DNA of 64,000 nt from positions 32,315,370 to 32,379,369 of the forward strand of contig NC_049904.1 of NCBI RefSeq assembly GCF_001411555.2, written 5' to 3'. Source of the stretch: Juglans regia (lineage: Eukaryota > Streptophyta > Magnoliopsida > Fagales > Juglandaceae). The notes under the pieces are model-generated. The model was not told the origin of the DNA. It made no database searches and saw only the letters and a program-made list of their open reading frames with translations. A program made the position numbers and the translations under genes. This document shows, piece after piece, positions 36,348-48,100 of this stretch; position 1 is the stretch's first letter, and each line of letters starts with the position of its first letter.

Positions 36348-36648
36348 TCACCCTCCAGTGATATCTTTTTCCTTTGACTTGCACATATCTTCTGCAGACT
36401 TGACAAATTTTTTGGTCAACTCATCAACCTATTTCTCTATTTTCTTCATATCATCCTTGGGGGCATGTGAATATAATTTCTTTATTGTATCAATTGCCTT
36501 ATTTGTTCTTTGCCTGACTTCTTCACAAGACTTGATAATTACCTCACATACAACTTGTACATGCACTTTCGTCAATGGTGGAATAACTGCAATCAGCCGC
36601 TCACCGTCCACTTTGGGACTTAAAGCCTAATGGAGATGCAACAATCGC
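36348..36648 (-). pseudogene. Ribosome recycling factor (organellar type) pseudogene fragment
   Basis: The minus strand encodes the C-terminal half of an organellar ribosome recycling factor: AIVASPLGFK, then VDGERLIAVIPPLTK, VCEVIIKSCEEVRQR, AIDTIKKLY, DDMKKIEK and VDELTKKFVKSAED. It is disrupted by a one-base frameshift between GFK and PKVD near 36620, a short deletion after EEVRQ, and a TAG stop at 36429-36431. Homology also ends abruptly on the 5' side at about 36648. RRF releases ribosomes after termination in mitochondria or plastids; this copy cannot make it. It lies tail-to-tail with the HYPK fragment, 283 bp away. Confidence 0.85.
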
Positions 36649-37080
36649 GCTCTCTCCTCATGGATGAACGCATCCCATTTATTTTTGCATAAGAGTTGCT
36701 TGTCGTATAAATCAAGCTAAGATTTCCTTGAAATGCCATCGTTTCAGATCATCACCATTTTATGGATGATATTTTTCGACTCCATGACTCTGGATTCGAG
36801 TTAGAAGAAGAATATGCGAAGACGAAGCTACGAAAATGAAGGACTCTGTTTGGGAGGGAGGCTTGAAGGACGTTGAAGAAACAGCACAGGGAAGTTTGTG
36901 CGGGTATGTGGCAGGGGAAAAGAGAAAATGAGAGAGTGAGGAGAAGAAAAAAAAATCTGAAGGGTCTCAGAGAGAGAGTGTGTGTCTGAAACTAGAGAAA
37001 ATTGAGAAGGAAGATGGCTGTCCGTTGATGGCCGGGGGAAAGAGAAAATGAAAGAGTGGGGAGAAGAAAAAAAAATCTAA
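36649..37080. other. Spacer with a 120-bp direct repeat
   Basis: No gene. AGAGAAAATG followed by a GAGAAGAAAAAAAAATCT block occurs at 36921 and again at 37041, giving a tandem repeat with a period of 120 bp and several differences between copies. The purine-rich character resembles a transcribed leader, but nothing confirms this. Confidence 0.6.
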
Positions 37081-38414
37081 ATAAGAGAATCAGGACGAAA
37101 TAATTGAGATAAAGAGGGGAACAAAATGAGAGTGAAAAAAATAATATTTTTTATGCAACCGGTTACGGAGTAATTTTAATCGGTTGCAAGTAAAGTTTTT
37201 CTTTCCGAATTCTCTCAAGGCTTTATTTTAAGCTATGTTTGAATGTTGAACTGAGTTGAGTTGAAATGATAAAATATTGTTAAAATATTATTTTTTAATA
37301 TTATTATTATTTTAAAATTTGAAAAAATTAAATTATTTATTATATTTTATATTAAAATTTTAAAAAATATAATAATAAATTAAGATAAATTTATTAACCA
37401 AACGTAAAACAATACTTTAATGCCGTTTCTTTGAAGACGTATTGGATTTAACAATGGAATGAGTATGAATGAACGTGGAATCCAGCAACTTCGAAAAAAG
37501 GATTTTGTTGTAATCCTACGTGACAAGACCACGTCAACCATCTTTTATGAGGAGTGGGTGAGTTTGATTACCAAATTCATCTCAATTCATCTTAATTCAT
37601 CATTACAACTTTTTTAAATTTTAATACAAAATATAATAAACAATTCAACTTTTTCAAATCCTAAAATAATAATAATATTAAAAAATAATATTCTAATAAT
37701 ATTTTATCATCTCAACTCAACTCAACTCAACTCACTTCAACATCCAAATAAGAGAATCAGGACGAAATAATTGAGATAAAGAGGGGAACAAAATGAGAGT
37801 GAAAAAAATAATATTTTTTATGCAACCGGTTACGGAGTAATTTTAATCGGTTGCAAGTAAAGTTTTTCTTTCCGAATTCTCTCAAGGCTTTATTTTAAGC
37901 TATGTTTGAATGTTGAACTGAGTTGAGTTGAAATGATAAAATATTGTTAAAATATTATTTTTTAATATTATTATTATTTTAGAATTTGAAAAAATTAAAT
38001 TATTTATTATATTTTATATTAAAATTTTAAAAAATATAATAATAAATTAAGATAAATTTATTAACCAAACGTAAAACAATACTTTAATGCCGTTTCTTTG
38101 AAGACGTATTGGATTTAACAATGGAATGAGTATGAATGAACGTGGAATCCAGCAACTTCGAAAAAAGGATTTTGTTGTAATCCTACGTGACAAGACCACG
38201 TCAACCATCTTTTATGAGGAGTGGGTGAGTTTGATTACCAAATTCATCTCAATTCATCTTAATTCATCATTACAACTTTTTTAAATTTTAATACAAAATA
38301 TAATAAACAATTCAACTTTTTCAAATCCTAAAATAATAATAATATTAAAAAATAATATTCTAATAATATTTTATCATCTCAACTCAACTCAACTCAACTC
38401 ACTTCAACATCCAA
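37081..38414. repeat. 667-bp near-perfect tandem duplication
   Basis: Unit 1 runs from about 37081 to 37747 and unit 2 from about 37748 to 38414. Three independent anchor words are each offset by exactly 667 bp, and I see only one substitution between units (TTTTA(A/G)AATTTG). The junction shows only a few shared bases (AAA/CCAAA), consistent with a microhomology-mediated duplication. Each unit contains two oppositely oriented arms of a 'TGTTTGAATGTTGAA' MITE family. Confidence 0.93.
37234..37747. mobile_element. Inverted pair of AT-rich MITE arms (first unit)
   Basis: Left arm from about 37234 (TGTTTGAATGTTGAACTGAG, then AATATTATTTTTTAATATT). Right arm about 37562-37747, its reverse complement, ending CAACTCACTTCAACATCCAAA. 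Between them is about 150 bp of unrelated sequence. The same arrangement is duplicated at about 37901-38414. Either two MITEs inserted in opposite orientation or this is one foldback element. Non-coding. Confidence 0.7.
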
Positions 38415-40700
38415 ACACAACCTAAATAAAGCGGAGTATACTTTGACTAAAAATAAGCAAAAAAATAAGTTGAGATAATTTTAAAAGAGTTTGATAAAAT
38501 ATTTATTTTATTTTAAATTTTTAAAAAGTTAGATTTATAATTATATTTTATATAAAAATTTTAAAAAATTATAATAATAAATTAAGATGAATTTGCCTGT
38601 ATCATAATTTAAAACACTTTTATTGAATTAGTCAAAATTAAAAGACAGTTTTGATGAATATAAGAGAAATTTAATTTTTAACTATTATATTTACATAAAT
38701 CTCTATATTGGAATAGCTTTTTTTTTATTATATAATAAAAAAATAATATAAGATAAATTTGGTTTTGATTATTTACATTAAATCTTTACATTAGATTATA
38801 TATTTATTCATTATATGGTAATGAATAACTAATAATTTCAAAAATATTTAATTTTTTCAATTATTAATTTATTTAATTTTATCATATTTTTATTATATTT
38901 ATTATATTTTAATTAATAATCATATTTTTATTAAATTAATATATTATTAAGTCAAATTAATATATTAATTGTGATAAAATATGTGATAGAAAGAAAGGGA
39001 GAGAAAAATAATTAATAAAATATATATTTGATATATGTACAGTAACTTTTAAATTTGAAAAGACTTTTGAAAGTCACTGTAGTTAAATTTTAAATATTTA
39101 GAATTTGACTAATTTAATATAAGCATATTTTATTCTTTAATAACTAAATACTCATTGAATTTAACTTTTAACTAATTCAATGAGAGTACTCTTATGTTAT
39201 TGTACATAGCTTATTTGATTTGGTATTAATATGAACAATTGTCGTTATGTGTTGGTACGTGGTGCATGTGAAAAAAAAATATTCACAATTTCTTAATACT
39301 TCACACTTTATATTATTTTTAATTTTTATTATTTTTTTCTTTTATCAAATATTTATTATATAGATAATAAATAGAAAATTTGAAATAATTTTAAAAAAAT
39401 CAACTCAAAAAAAAATTTTAAAAAATATAGAATATAAATTATGGTGAAGATTTTATAGTAAAGCTCTCGTGTGAATGACCGGAAGAATGTCGTTATGTAT
39501 ACTTTTTTTCCTTTTTTTTTTTTTTTAATAAAAAAATATGGGTACTTTTGACGTACATTTCCTTGTACTTTTGTATGCTGCTGGACCAGATGGGCTTTTG
39601 TACGGTGTCTCTGGGTCCAAGTTTGCTGGAATCCAGGCCGGCCTTTTATTTTTACCAGTTTTGTCATCTCTGTCTTTTGCCCTTCTTTTCATCTGGAGGC
39701 CCGTAATAGGCCTCCCCACTCCCCCCCCGCCCAGCATTTCAGTCTAGCACATTGGATTACTCCCTAATAATAGCTAGGCCCATTACAGTACAGCCCATCT
39801 CTCTCTTCCTCTTTTTTTTTTTTTTTTTGGTTATTTTGAAAAATCAGATTTATTACCCTCTCTCATTCACTTCTATACATATGACATTATTCATTGATTT
39901 TTTAGTTGATATTTTTAAAAAATAAAAAATGATTTAAGAATTGATTTACAATTAATATTTGACCATAAGAACAATGATATATACAAATTTTAAACGTACA
40001 AATCTAACATAAACTTTTTATTAAAAAATGAATTCTACAATAAAAAAGTATAAATTTTTTTTTTAGTCTACTTTTTTTTATAAAAGGTTTGCACATAATT
40101 TATTATTCTTAGAATTACTCATCAACATAATGTGACGTATTTCTTTTTAAAAAATAATGTAATCGTACCTTTGAACAAATAAATATATATAGAATGAATT
40201 AAAAGGGAATTAAGATTCGTTAAAATGGCAAGCGGCATTTGCAAGGCAATCTAATGAGCAAGAAAATAATGATTCTTCCTATCCCAATCCAGTTTTTACT
40301 CTGCTTTTTAGATCTTATAATCATCGATATAAGATCATGAGCAGTACTATTCTGTCGCTCAGAGTATACCGTTTAAACATACCGCTAGGTTAAAAATATT
40401 TTTTTATTTTTTTAAAATTTTTTATTTAGATTTCTTATTATTTAAAAATATTTTTAAAAAATATAAAAGAAATATTAATATATTAATAATTATTTCCTTA
40501 ACTATTAAATAAAAAAAATTAACACATTAGGTGTTAAAATGAGTGGAAAAATTGACTAGACAAAGTAAAATTTTTTTAAGATCATACAGCACATAACTAG
40601 ACGGCGACGTTTCAATTGTGGTGCTACAATTCCGAAACGCAATCGCATGCTGAAATTTCCTTTTCACTGCGATTCATTCGCAGCGAAGGTACTGATCATA
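38415..40700. other. Intergenic; PIE1 upstream region
   Basis: 38420-38610 looks like a further diverged MITE copy and 39968-40115 like a diverged small MITE. GGCCCA/AGCCCA (site II-like) elements near 39776-39798 are typical of promoters of constitutive genes but lie far from the PIE1 start. A less AT-rich block begins about 40600. No protein gene is recognised in 39500-39750 despite open frames on both strands. Confidence 0.4.
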
Positions 40701-41044
40701 ATTCGTACATCCGTAAACACGGGCCTTGTTATTAGATAGATCGGATTTTATCCACAATTCAAAAAGAAAAGAAAAGAAAAGAAAATCTATTTCTGGGAAA
40801 GCAAAAGATTTTCACATTTTTTACTCTTTTATTTTTGGATCCGGGTTGGGGGCCGGGGGTGCTGCTGTTGGGTTTTCTCGTAGGAGCTGGCCTCCGCTTA
40901 AACCCGCCTGAAAACCCCGACAACTGGGATCCAACGATGACGGCAACCACCGATGGCCTATGAATTTTATCGTGAAAGATCGGTGAGAACTGGGCGGAGT
41001 GGAAAGTGAAAAAGCACACCACCGCAGCTTCTACCAGGTCAGGT
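40700..41044 (+). promoter_or_regulatory. Likely 5' leader region of PIE1
   Basis: A GC-richer island in AT-rich surroundings, ending in possible splice donors (CTACCAG/GTCAGG at 41037/41038, or CAG/GTTATG at 41043/41044). No protein is encoded in frame with PIE1, so a non-coding first exon joined to the ATG exon at 42172 is the natural reading. The implied leader intron of about 1.1 kb contains a TRIM retroelement. This is inference from composition and position. Confidence 0.4.
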
Positions 41045-41551
41045 TATGGATTTTGCTGTGTTTGGTTTCTGGAGACATAAAGATGACATTTTCGAAATTT
41101 GTTTTTTTTTTCTTTTCTTATTTTTTGGAACGTACGAAAATCATCTCCACTCGCTGAGCTCAGTACAGCTGTTTCTGTTTGGTTCAGTTGGTTCTCTCTC
41201 TCTCCTCTCTCTGTGTTTCTGGGATGAAGAAGCAAAACACCTCTCACGTTCTCGTTTATATTATAAAGTTTTATTATAACCAAACATAGCATGATAATTG
41301 TTTTTTTCCTTAAATAACTTTTCGCAAGCATGTCAACTACTCTTGGTTTGGAGCATTTTAAGGTGCATTTATGCTACCATCTCGAGATTTCTTTTTTGAA
41401 ATATTGTTGGAGTAGCTTAAGCAAAATTTGAAAATAGCTATCGATTTCTCATTTAATAATCGGGTTTCATCTTGCTCTTTTCAACCTGTGGTTTTGCATG
41501 ATGATGAGAGAGAGCCAGGCACAAGCTGCATATTGTGTCATATGCCCCTTT

Positions 41552-41940
41552 TGTTATGGTCCCACATTGGTTAGGAGTCAAATGATATGTGTGCATATAA
41601 GCTTGGGAGCACATAACAAATGGTATGTGTGCATATAAGCTTGGGAGCACCTCCACCTAGCAAGCCAGTTTTCTAGGATGTGAATCCTTGGCCATATATG
41701 GACACATAACAAATGGTATTAGAGCCAGGTTGTGAGCTCCCATGCTGCCTTGCCTAACAGGCTGGACTCACGGAGTGGCTGCCTATGGATCTAGTGGGAC
41801 GGGCCATGTTGCCCCAGCCTCGTGAAAGCCTCCCATAGTGCTCGACTAACGTGGGCATTAGTCTTGAAGGTTGGGGCTATGTTATGGTCCCACATTGGTT
41901 ATGAGTCAAATGGTATGTGTGCATATAAGCTTGGGGTTAT
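41552..41940 (+). mobile_element. TRIM (miniature LTR retrotransposon), 3' LTR truncated
   Basis: The left LTR starts TGTTATGGTCCCACATTGG at 41552 and ends about 41711. It is followed at 41714 by TGGTATTAGAGCC, nearly identical to the initiator-tRNA(Met) primer binding site. A non-coding interior of about 165 bp ends in a G-rich tract, and the second LTR begins with the same 19 bases at 41880, losing similarity near 41937. The left LTR carries an internal direct repeat of GTGTGCATATAAGCTTGGGA. These are the hallmarks of a TRIM. It sits between the presumed PIE1 leader exon and the ATG exon. Confidence 0.85.
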
Positions 41941-42171
41941 ATTTATATGAATTTTGAGTATCATATGTAATATGCTTTGACTATATATTGATGCTTAACA
42001 CTTGTAAAAAATAGATATATTGATGCTTAATTTCCTTTTCTCTCACTTTTATATTTGATGGGACTCATCATTTCAAAAAGTGCTTGAACTGATACTTGCA
42101 AGGGTTGTTTGGTTCTAGGTCATTCACGATCTTCAGCCATTCGATAATGATATATATATTGCAATAAACTT

Positions 42172-45100
42172 ATGGCATCCAAAGGTCCCAGGTGTAAGCT
42201 TGATCATGAGACAAGAGCTAAGCGTCAAAAGGTTAGCTTGTGAATATTTTATCTGTAGATTAATTCACTTCTACGTCTTTTCAGAGCCTAAATCAATTGC
42301 TATATCTGTCTTGTTTTGGCTGGGTCTTAGTAATTTTTTCAGTGTCCTTCTGAAGCCCTTATTAATTAAGCCTTTTTTTTTTTCTCTTTTCTTTTTGCTG
42401 TGTCTTACTTTTTTCTGGTGCCTTTGTGGAGTTCCTGAAATCTACAGAATACGTTGTTTGATCTTACTTTCATACTTATATTTTATTATCTTTAAATCAA
42501 TTTTCCACAATGTGTAAACGACATTTCTAGATAAACTGAACTGCATACTGCTATCTGTTATGGATAGGAAGCTACATATTGTTTAAATCAGCATACATGA
42601 TGAATTTACAGTTGTGATCTGAAGCTGTAGTGTATATTAGCTAAAAATCTAGTGTAAGCACATTGTATTTAATTGAACTAGTGTATTTTTTTTCTTTTGT
42701 AAGTCAAACTTGGTGATGTTGAGTTTAACTTCAACTTATGTGCGCAGTTCAGAACCTAGGTAAACTTAGTTAAGCTGTTGAAGACGACCAAAATAAAATG
42801 TTGATTCTGCAACAGAAAAGTTAGAAAAAAGAAGAGCGAGTACTGAAAAAGGCTTAATTATCATGCTGAAAAGCAAAATTGGATTAAGGAATTAGTGGTC
42901 TGCTACTCCTTTGTAATGATAACATTGTGGGTGCTGAGAACTGACAGTAATTTGAATGTTCTGCTTTATTCTTTTACCTATAAAAAAAAAAAAAAAAAAA
43001 GTTCTGCTGTGATTTTCTCTTCCAAATATTGTCACCATGACTCAAGTTGTTTATATCAGGCACTTGAAGCTCCCAAAGAACCTCTACGCCGAAAAACTCA
43101 TTGGGATCATGTTTTAGAAGAGATGGTTTGGTTGTCAAAGGTAATTAACAAGTTCCTCAAAGCTTTTATCTTCTATGATGTAGGAAACCTTTTGGCTATA
43201 CTCATTTTTTGCTGTGCCCATTTTGTGGAGTTCGTGAGATATTTGTTTCACTGCTTCCCTGCTCATTCAATTGGTTGTTAGCAGGACTTCGAGTCAGAGA
43301 GAAAATGGAAATTGGCTCAAGCAAAGAAGGTTGCTTTAAGAGCGAGCAGGGGCACCGTAGATCAGGCTACTAGGGGAGAAAAGAAAATGAAGGTTAGGTT
43401 TTTTGCTTCCTTGCGTTAATGAATCTTTTATTGCATCACCAGCAGTAGACAGAATTATTTCGTTTTGTACTACACGGTGATATGATGATTATGAGTATAT
43501 CAGAATAACTAAAAATTTTAACAGGAAGAGGAGCAGCGGTTAAGAAAAGTTGCACTTAATATCTCAAAGGACGTGAAGAAATTCTGGATGAAAATAGAAA
43601 AACTGGTTAGTTTATCTATGATATTTATTCAAATAACTTATCAAAATAGTTATCTATTCTTAAAAGCTTATTTAACCCCTCTGTAATTTATTCTGAGTCC
43701 TCTTTGTTCATATTTAAAAAAGATCTTGTAATTCCAGGTGCTTTACAAGCATCAGATGGAGCTTGATGAGAAGAAGAAAAAGGCACTTGATAAGCAACTT
43801 GAGTTTCTTTTGGGCCAAACTGAGAGGTAGAATTATTTCTCTCATTGTTTTTGTTTGATGAACTGCTTAGTTCTTTGTTATGTATTGGATGGTGAGAAGT
43901 TCTTGTTATGCGTCCACAGGTAAAGTGAAATGACATTATTGTGTTGGATATTTAGGTACTCAACAATGTTAGCAGAAAATCTCGTTGATACTCATAAACC
44001 AGTGCAACAATGTACTCCACAAGATCAACTGAGTATTAAATACAAAGAAGTGGATGAAAATGATGGTAATGAATCTCCAGAATTTAATTTTGATGAGTAG
44101 GAATCTGGTTTAGTTGTTATTTACCTGATAACCTCAAAATGATGACATTTTTTTTATTGACAATATATTTACACAATCTGACAGAATCTAAGTCAAGTAC
44201 TGCGGATATGGATGAAGATTATGGTACACAATCTGAAGACGAGTCGGTAGGCTTTTATTGTCTCTTCACTATCACTTGTAGATCTGATTTTAATATTTTA
44301 GAGTTTATTTTTTTCATTAAGGGGTATATGATCCTAATATGCAAATTATTGTTGGGAAGTCTTGTGCCTTTGCCACTTATGCATACTTGTTGCTATTTAA
44401 AAACTGAAAGAATAATAGGACAGATATATATCATATGTTTTCTTTACAAGGAATATACTTAGAAGTACATTTTTTGTCTTCTTAGAGGAGTTAAATGGTA
44501 AGATAATTTTCCATCTGTTTTGTGTATAATCTCAAGCCTTTATTGGAAGAAGGTGTGAAAATATAGGAACGGAATGTACTGCAGACTAACAAAGTTCAGC
44601 TGTGGTTTTTATCGTCCTGCTATCTGGCTGTTTAATGAAGCTGCCAAAGGAACAAAAATTTCCTGTTGCATATACTTGCATAATATTAAATGACATCTTG
44701 GTGAAAAAGGTGTAAAAAAAGCTAATAGATATTGACCAAAATAAGGACCCAAAACATTTAGCCCCCTTTTCAAATTAGAATTTATGGTTGCAGGCTTTCA
44801 CGTCAGATTTCATTTTGTGTGGTTAATATTTCAAATTTTGATGTTGTTTGAGACGCTACCTGCAATTGTAAGGTCTTAAATATAGAGCTTTGCTTGCACG
44901 CAAGTCTGGATTATAACCTCCTATTCACTTGCAATCTTGAAGATTAGATACAGTAGCATTTTTTAACTTTACATGGTTTTCCTTGGATTTGTATCCTTGA
45001 TATCTTATGATCTATGTTTTTTCTGTGCTCTAGTTTTTACATGCTTAGAAGTGTTTCCTACACATTGTTTTATTTTAGGAAGATGATGAGCAAACAATTG

Positions 45101-48100
45101 AGGAAGATGAGGCCCTCATAACTGAAGAAGAAAGAAAAGAAGAATTGGCAGCTTTGCGCAATGAAGTGGATCTTCCACTTGAGGAGCTACTCAAACGTTA
45201 TACCATGAAGAAAGGTGAACTATCATCATGACCGAATTTTTTGTTTTTCTTAACAGTCTGATTGGGTTTTCTAAGAGAGGGACCGCCAGTTTTAAGCAGA
45301 CCTACTTTTTTCCATGCAAAAGCAAACCGAGCAGTATCTGACTTGCCTTCCAGTTCCCACAGCCTCCCATATCCTAATCCTCCCAAGCTAAATAAGAAAT
45401 GATCTTGTGTGTAAAGATGGACTGCTGTGCATGCTTTAGGCACCCAGGATTGCAAGAGTTTCAGATGGTTGAGCCTTTGTGTTGGGTGCCTAGTTTTGGG
45501 TTTGTCACACAAACTCATGGACTTGACGTTTGCATTGCGCTACTGTTTTTGCTCTATCCTCCCTGTTATGTACCTTTCATACAATATAAATAATTTAGAT
45601 ATACCATGTAAATGAATGATGTGGCAAAAAATCAGTTGTGGTAGGATCTCTCTTGCTCTATATCTCTCACATTGGCTAAGGGGATACATTACATTTTGTT
45701 TTTGTAAAAAAAATATATATATAATCAACATGAGCACGTTCAGTGAGCAGAGAAAGTAGTCCAGAAAAGGGTGAAGATGCAGCTGAACCACTTGGCAGAG
45801 AAAGTACTCCAGAAATGGATGGAGATGAGTCTGAACCAACACCCATGTGGGAAGGTCATGGAAAGGGTAAGAAGCAGTTAATTATTCCGTCTATCTTCTG
45901 AAATATGTGATTTCTCTAATGTGGTTGTGGGGCTGGGGGGTCTGAATATGTTGCAGGCAAAGGAAATAATCTTTCTGCTGTCAATGAGATTGATGCCATA
46001 GCCACTGGTCGTCCTTGTGTAAGTTGTATGTGTTTGTGGTGTTGATTGGTGAATTGCTGAGCGAGATAAGATCTCAATGTAGCACGTGTTTTCTAATTAC
46101 AGGTTGAAAGTAATGATGGGTTATCTGTTTCAGAAAAACATTTGTTAGAAACTGAAACATGTCAAGCTACCGATCCATTAGAAGTTTCTGGGGAATTGGC
46201 CAAAGATCATTTTCTATATGATTTTCATGATGAACAGGTACTATTACGTGTTCTTTTATTTAGTTTTTTCGATATTAATATTTCAGAAATTAGTAATGAG
46301 TTTTTATATAAGCTATTTTACTGATCTGTATCTCAAATTATTTAGGAAGATGTTGACTTTGTTCTTGCTGCTGGGGAAGAAAAGGTATCAAATAAACAAA
46401 GCTGTTTTTTTTTTATTAATTATTTCCCCTTTTTCCTCTGGTGTCGTATAGTGTAAAAAAGGCATGTTATTTTCATCATTATGATTTTATTAAAGGTATT
46501 AAATAAAGTGAAGCGTGCAAGATGCTAGAAATGCTTTAAAGAATTCTCTGCACTCGATAGTTATTTTTAAGTTATCTCAATTGAATATTATTTTACTCAG
46601 TATTCAATAAAGTTATATGTGCATGTGCTATAGCATGTTACTTGATCAAAGGTGCAGAGTCAAACTTAAACAACATGACATCAAGTAAATGGATGTGTTT
46701 TTGTCATTTGCAAGTTGTTGAATAAGGAGGTTTGGGAATATTTTTTTTTCCCTTCGAGATGAGAGTTTTTTATGCTTTAAAGAACAGACAAGGCTTTTAT
46801 GCTTTAAAGCTCCAGTTGTTTAGCATTTGATAATGCCTTTAAGGATTGCAATTTAAGGGGATGTAAGTTGGAGGAATTTTATTATTACTGAATCATGTAG
46901 AATATTTTTCCTGATATTTTTTAGTAAATGTACTGGTCTTGTAATATGTGGTTGTGCTTAATTAGTCAGAATTAGGTTGAATGAATGATCAGGTGTGGCA
47001 TAAGTTTATACTTGTTACTTATAAAAAAAAAAAAAAGTTTATACTTGTTATTTCCTATGGTCATGCCAACTTCTAATTTGACTTATATGTCCAGGATGAT
47101 GAGGCAACCTTATCGCAGGAGGAGGAACTGGCAAAAGCAGATTCAAGCGATCCCATGGATGAGGTAAAGAGCAAGACAAGCTATTCCTTGCCTGAAAACT
47201 TTCTATATCCTAGGTTCCAATTTCATGGTTCTTTACTTGTTTATCCCTAAGATGTTTGTTTAGCTTGTTGAATTTTACTGGTTTTGGTTTCTCCTCATAA
47301 TTTATCATTCTGAACAAAGTGGCTATTTTGTAGATTGCATTACTGCAAAAGGAGAGTGAAATACCTGTGGAAGAATTGCTTGCAAGGTATAAAAAGGTAG
47401 GTTTTGCTTTTGCTTATTTCTCAGGTGGTTTGTTTTGTGCTATGATTTTTTTAAAATTCTATTTTCAACATCTGTTTAATAGGGATTTGATGACGAAGAA
47501 GTTACAGATGATGAATCCAATGATGCATCTGCTTTATCAGACAATCTCGGGGATTCTCCAGCTCATGAAGGCATTGAACTTAAGCAGCAGGCCATTAATA
47601 TGGATGAAGATGTGAAAACTGGTGATTATCGGCCAGTTGTGCATTCTCCTGTAGAAGAGCAGGAAGCGGGATCCCTTGAAAAAACAGAAGGAAGGGATAG
47701 TGAGAATAAAATTGCCGATGCAGCTGCAGCTGCAAGATCAGCACAACCCACAGGGAATACCTTTTCCACAACCAAAGTGCGCACTAAGTTCCCATTTCTT
47801 CTAAGGCATCCTCTTCGTGAGTATCAACATATTGGCTTGGATTGGCTTGTTACAATGTATGAGAAAAGACTGAATGGGATTCTAGCTGATGAAATGGGGC
47901 TTGGAAAGACGATTATGACAATCTCCCTTCTTGCACACCTAGCAATTGAAAAGGGAATATGGGGCCCTCATCTCATTGTTGTCCCCACAAGTGTTATGCT
48001 CAATTGGGAGACTGAGTTTCTGAAATGGTGTCCTGCTTTTAAGATTTTAACTTATTTTGGAAGTGCAAAAGAGAGAAAATATAAGAGGCAAGGCTGGTTG

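Noticed and set aside
39525..39747. Overlapping frames on both strands with a proline/glycine-rich end
   Set aside because: No recognisable family, no splice context, and open on both strands because of a local composition change.
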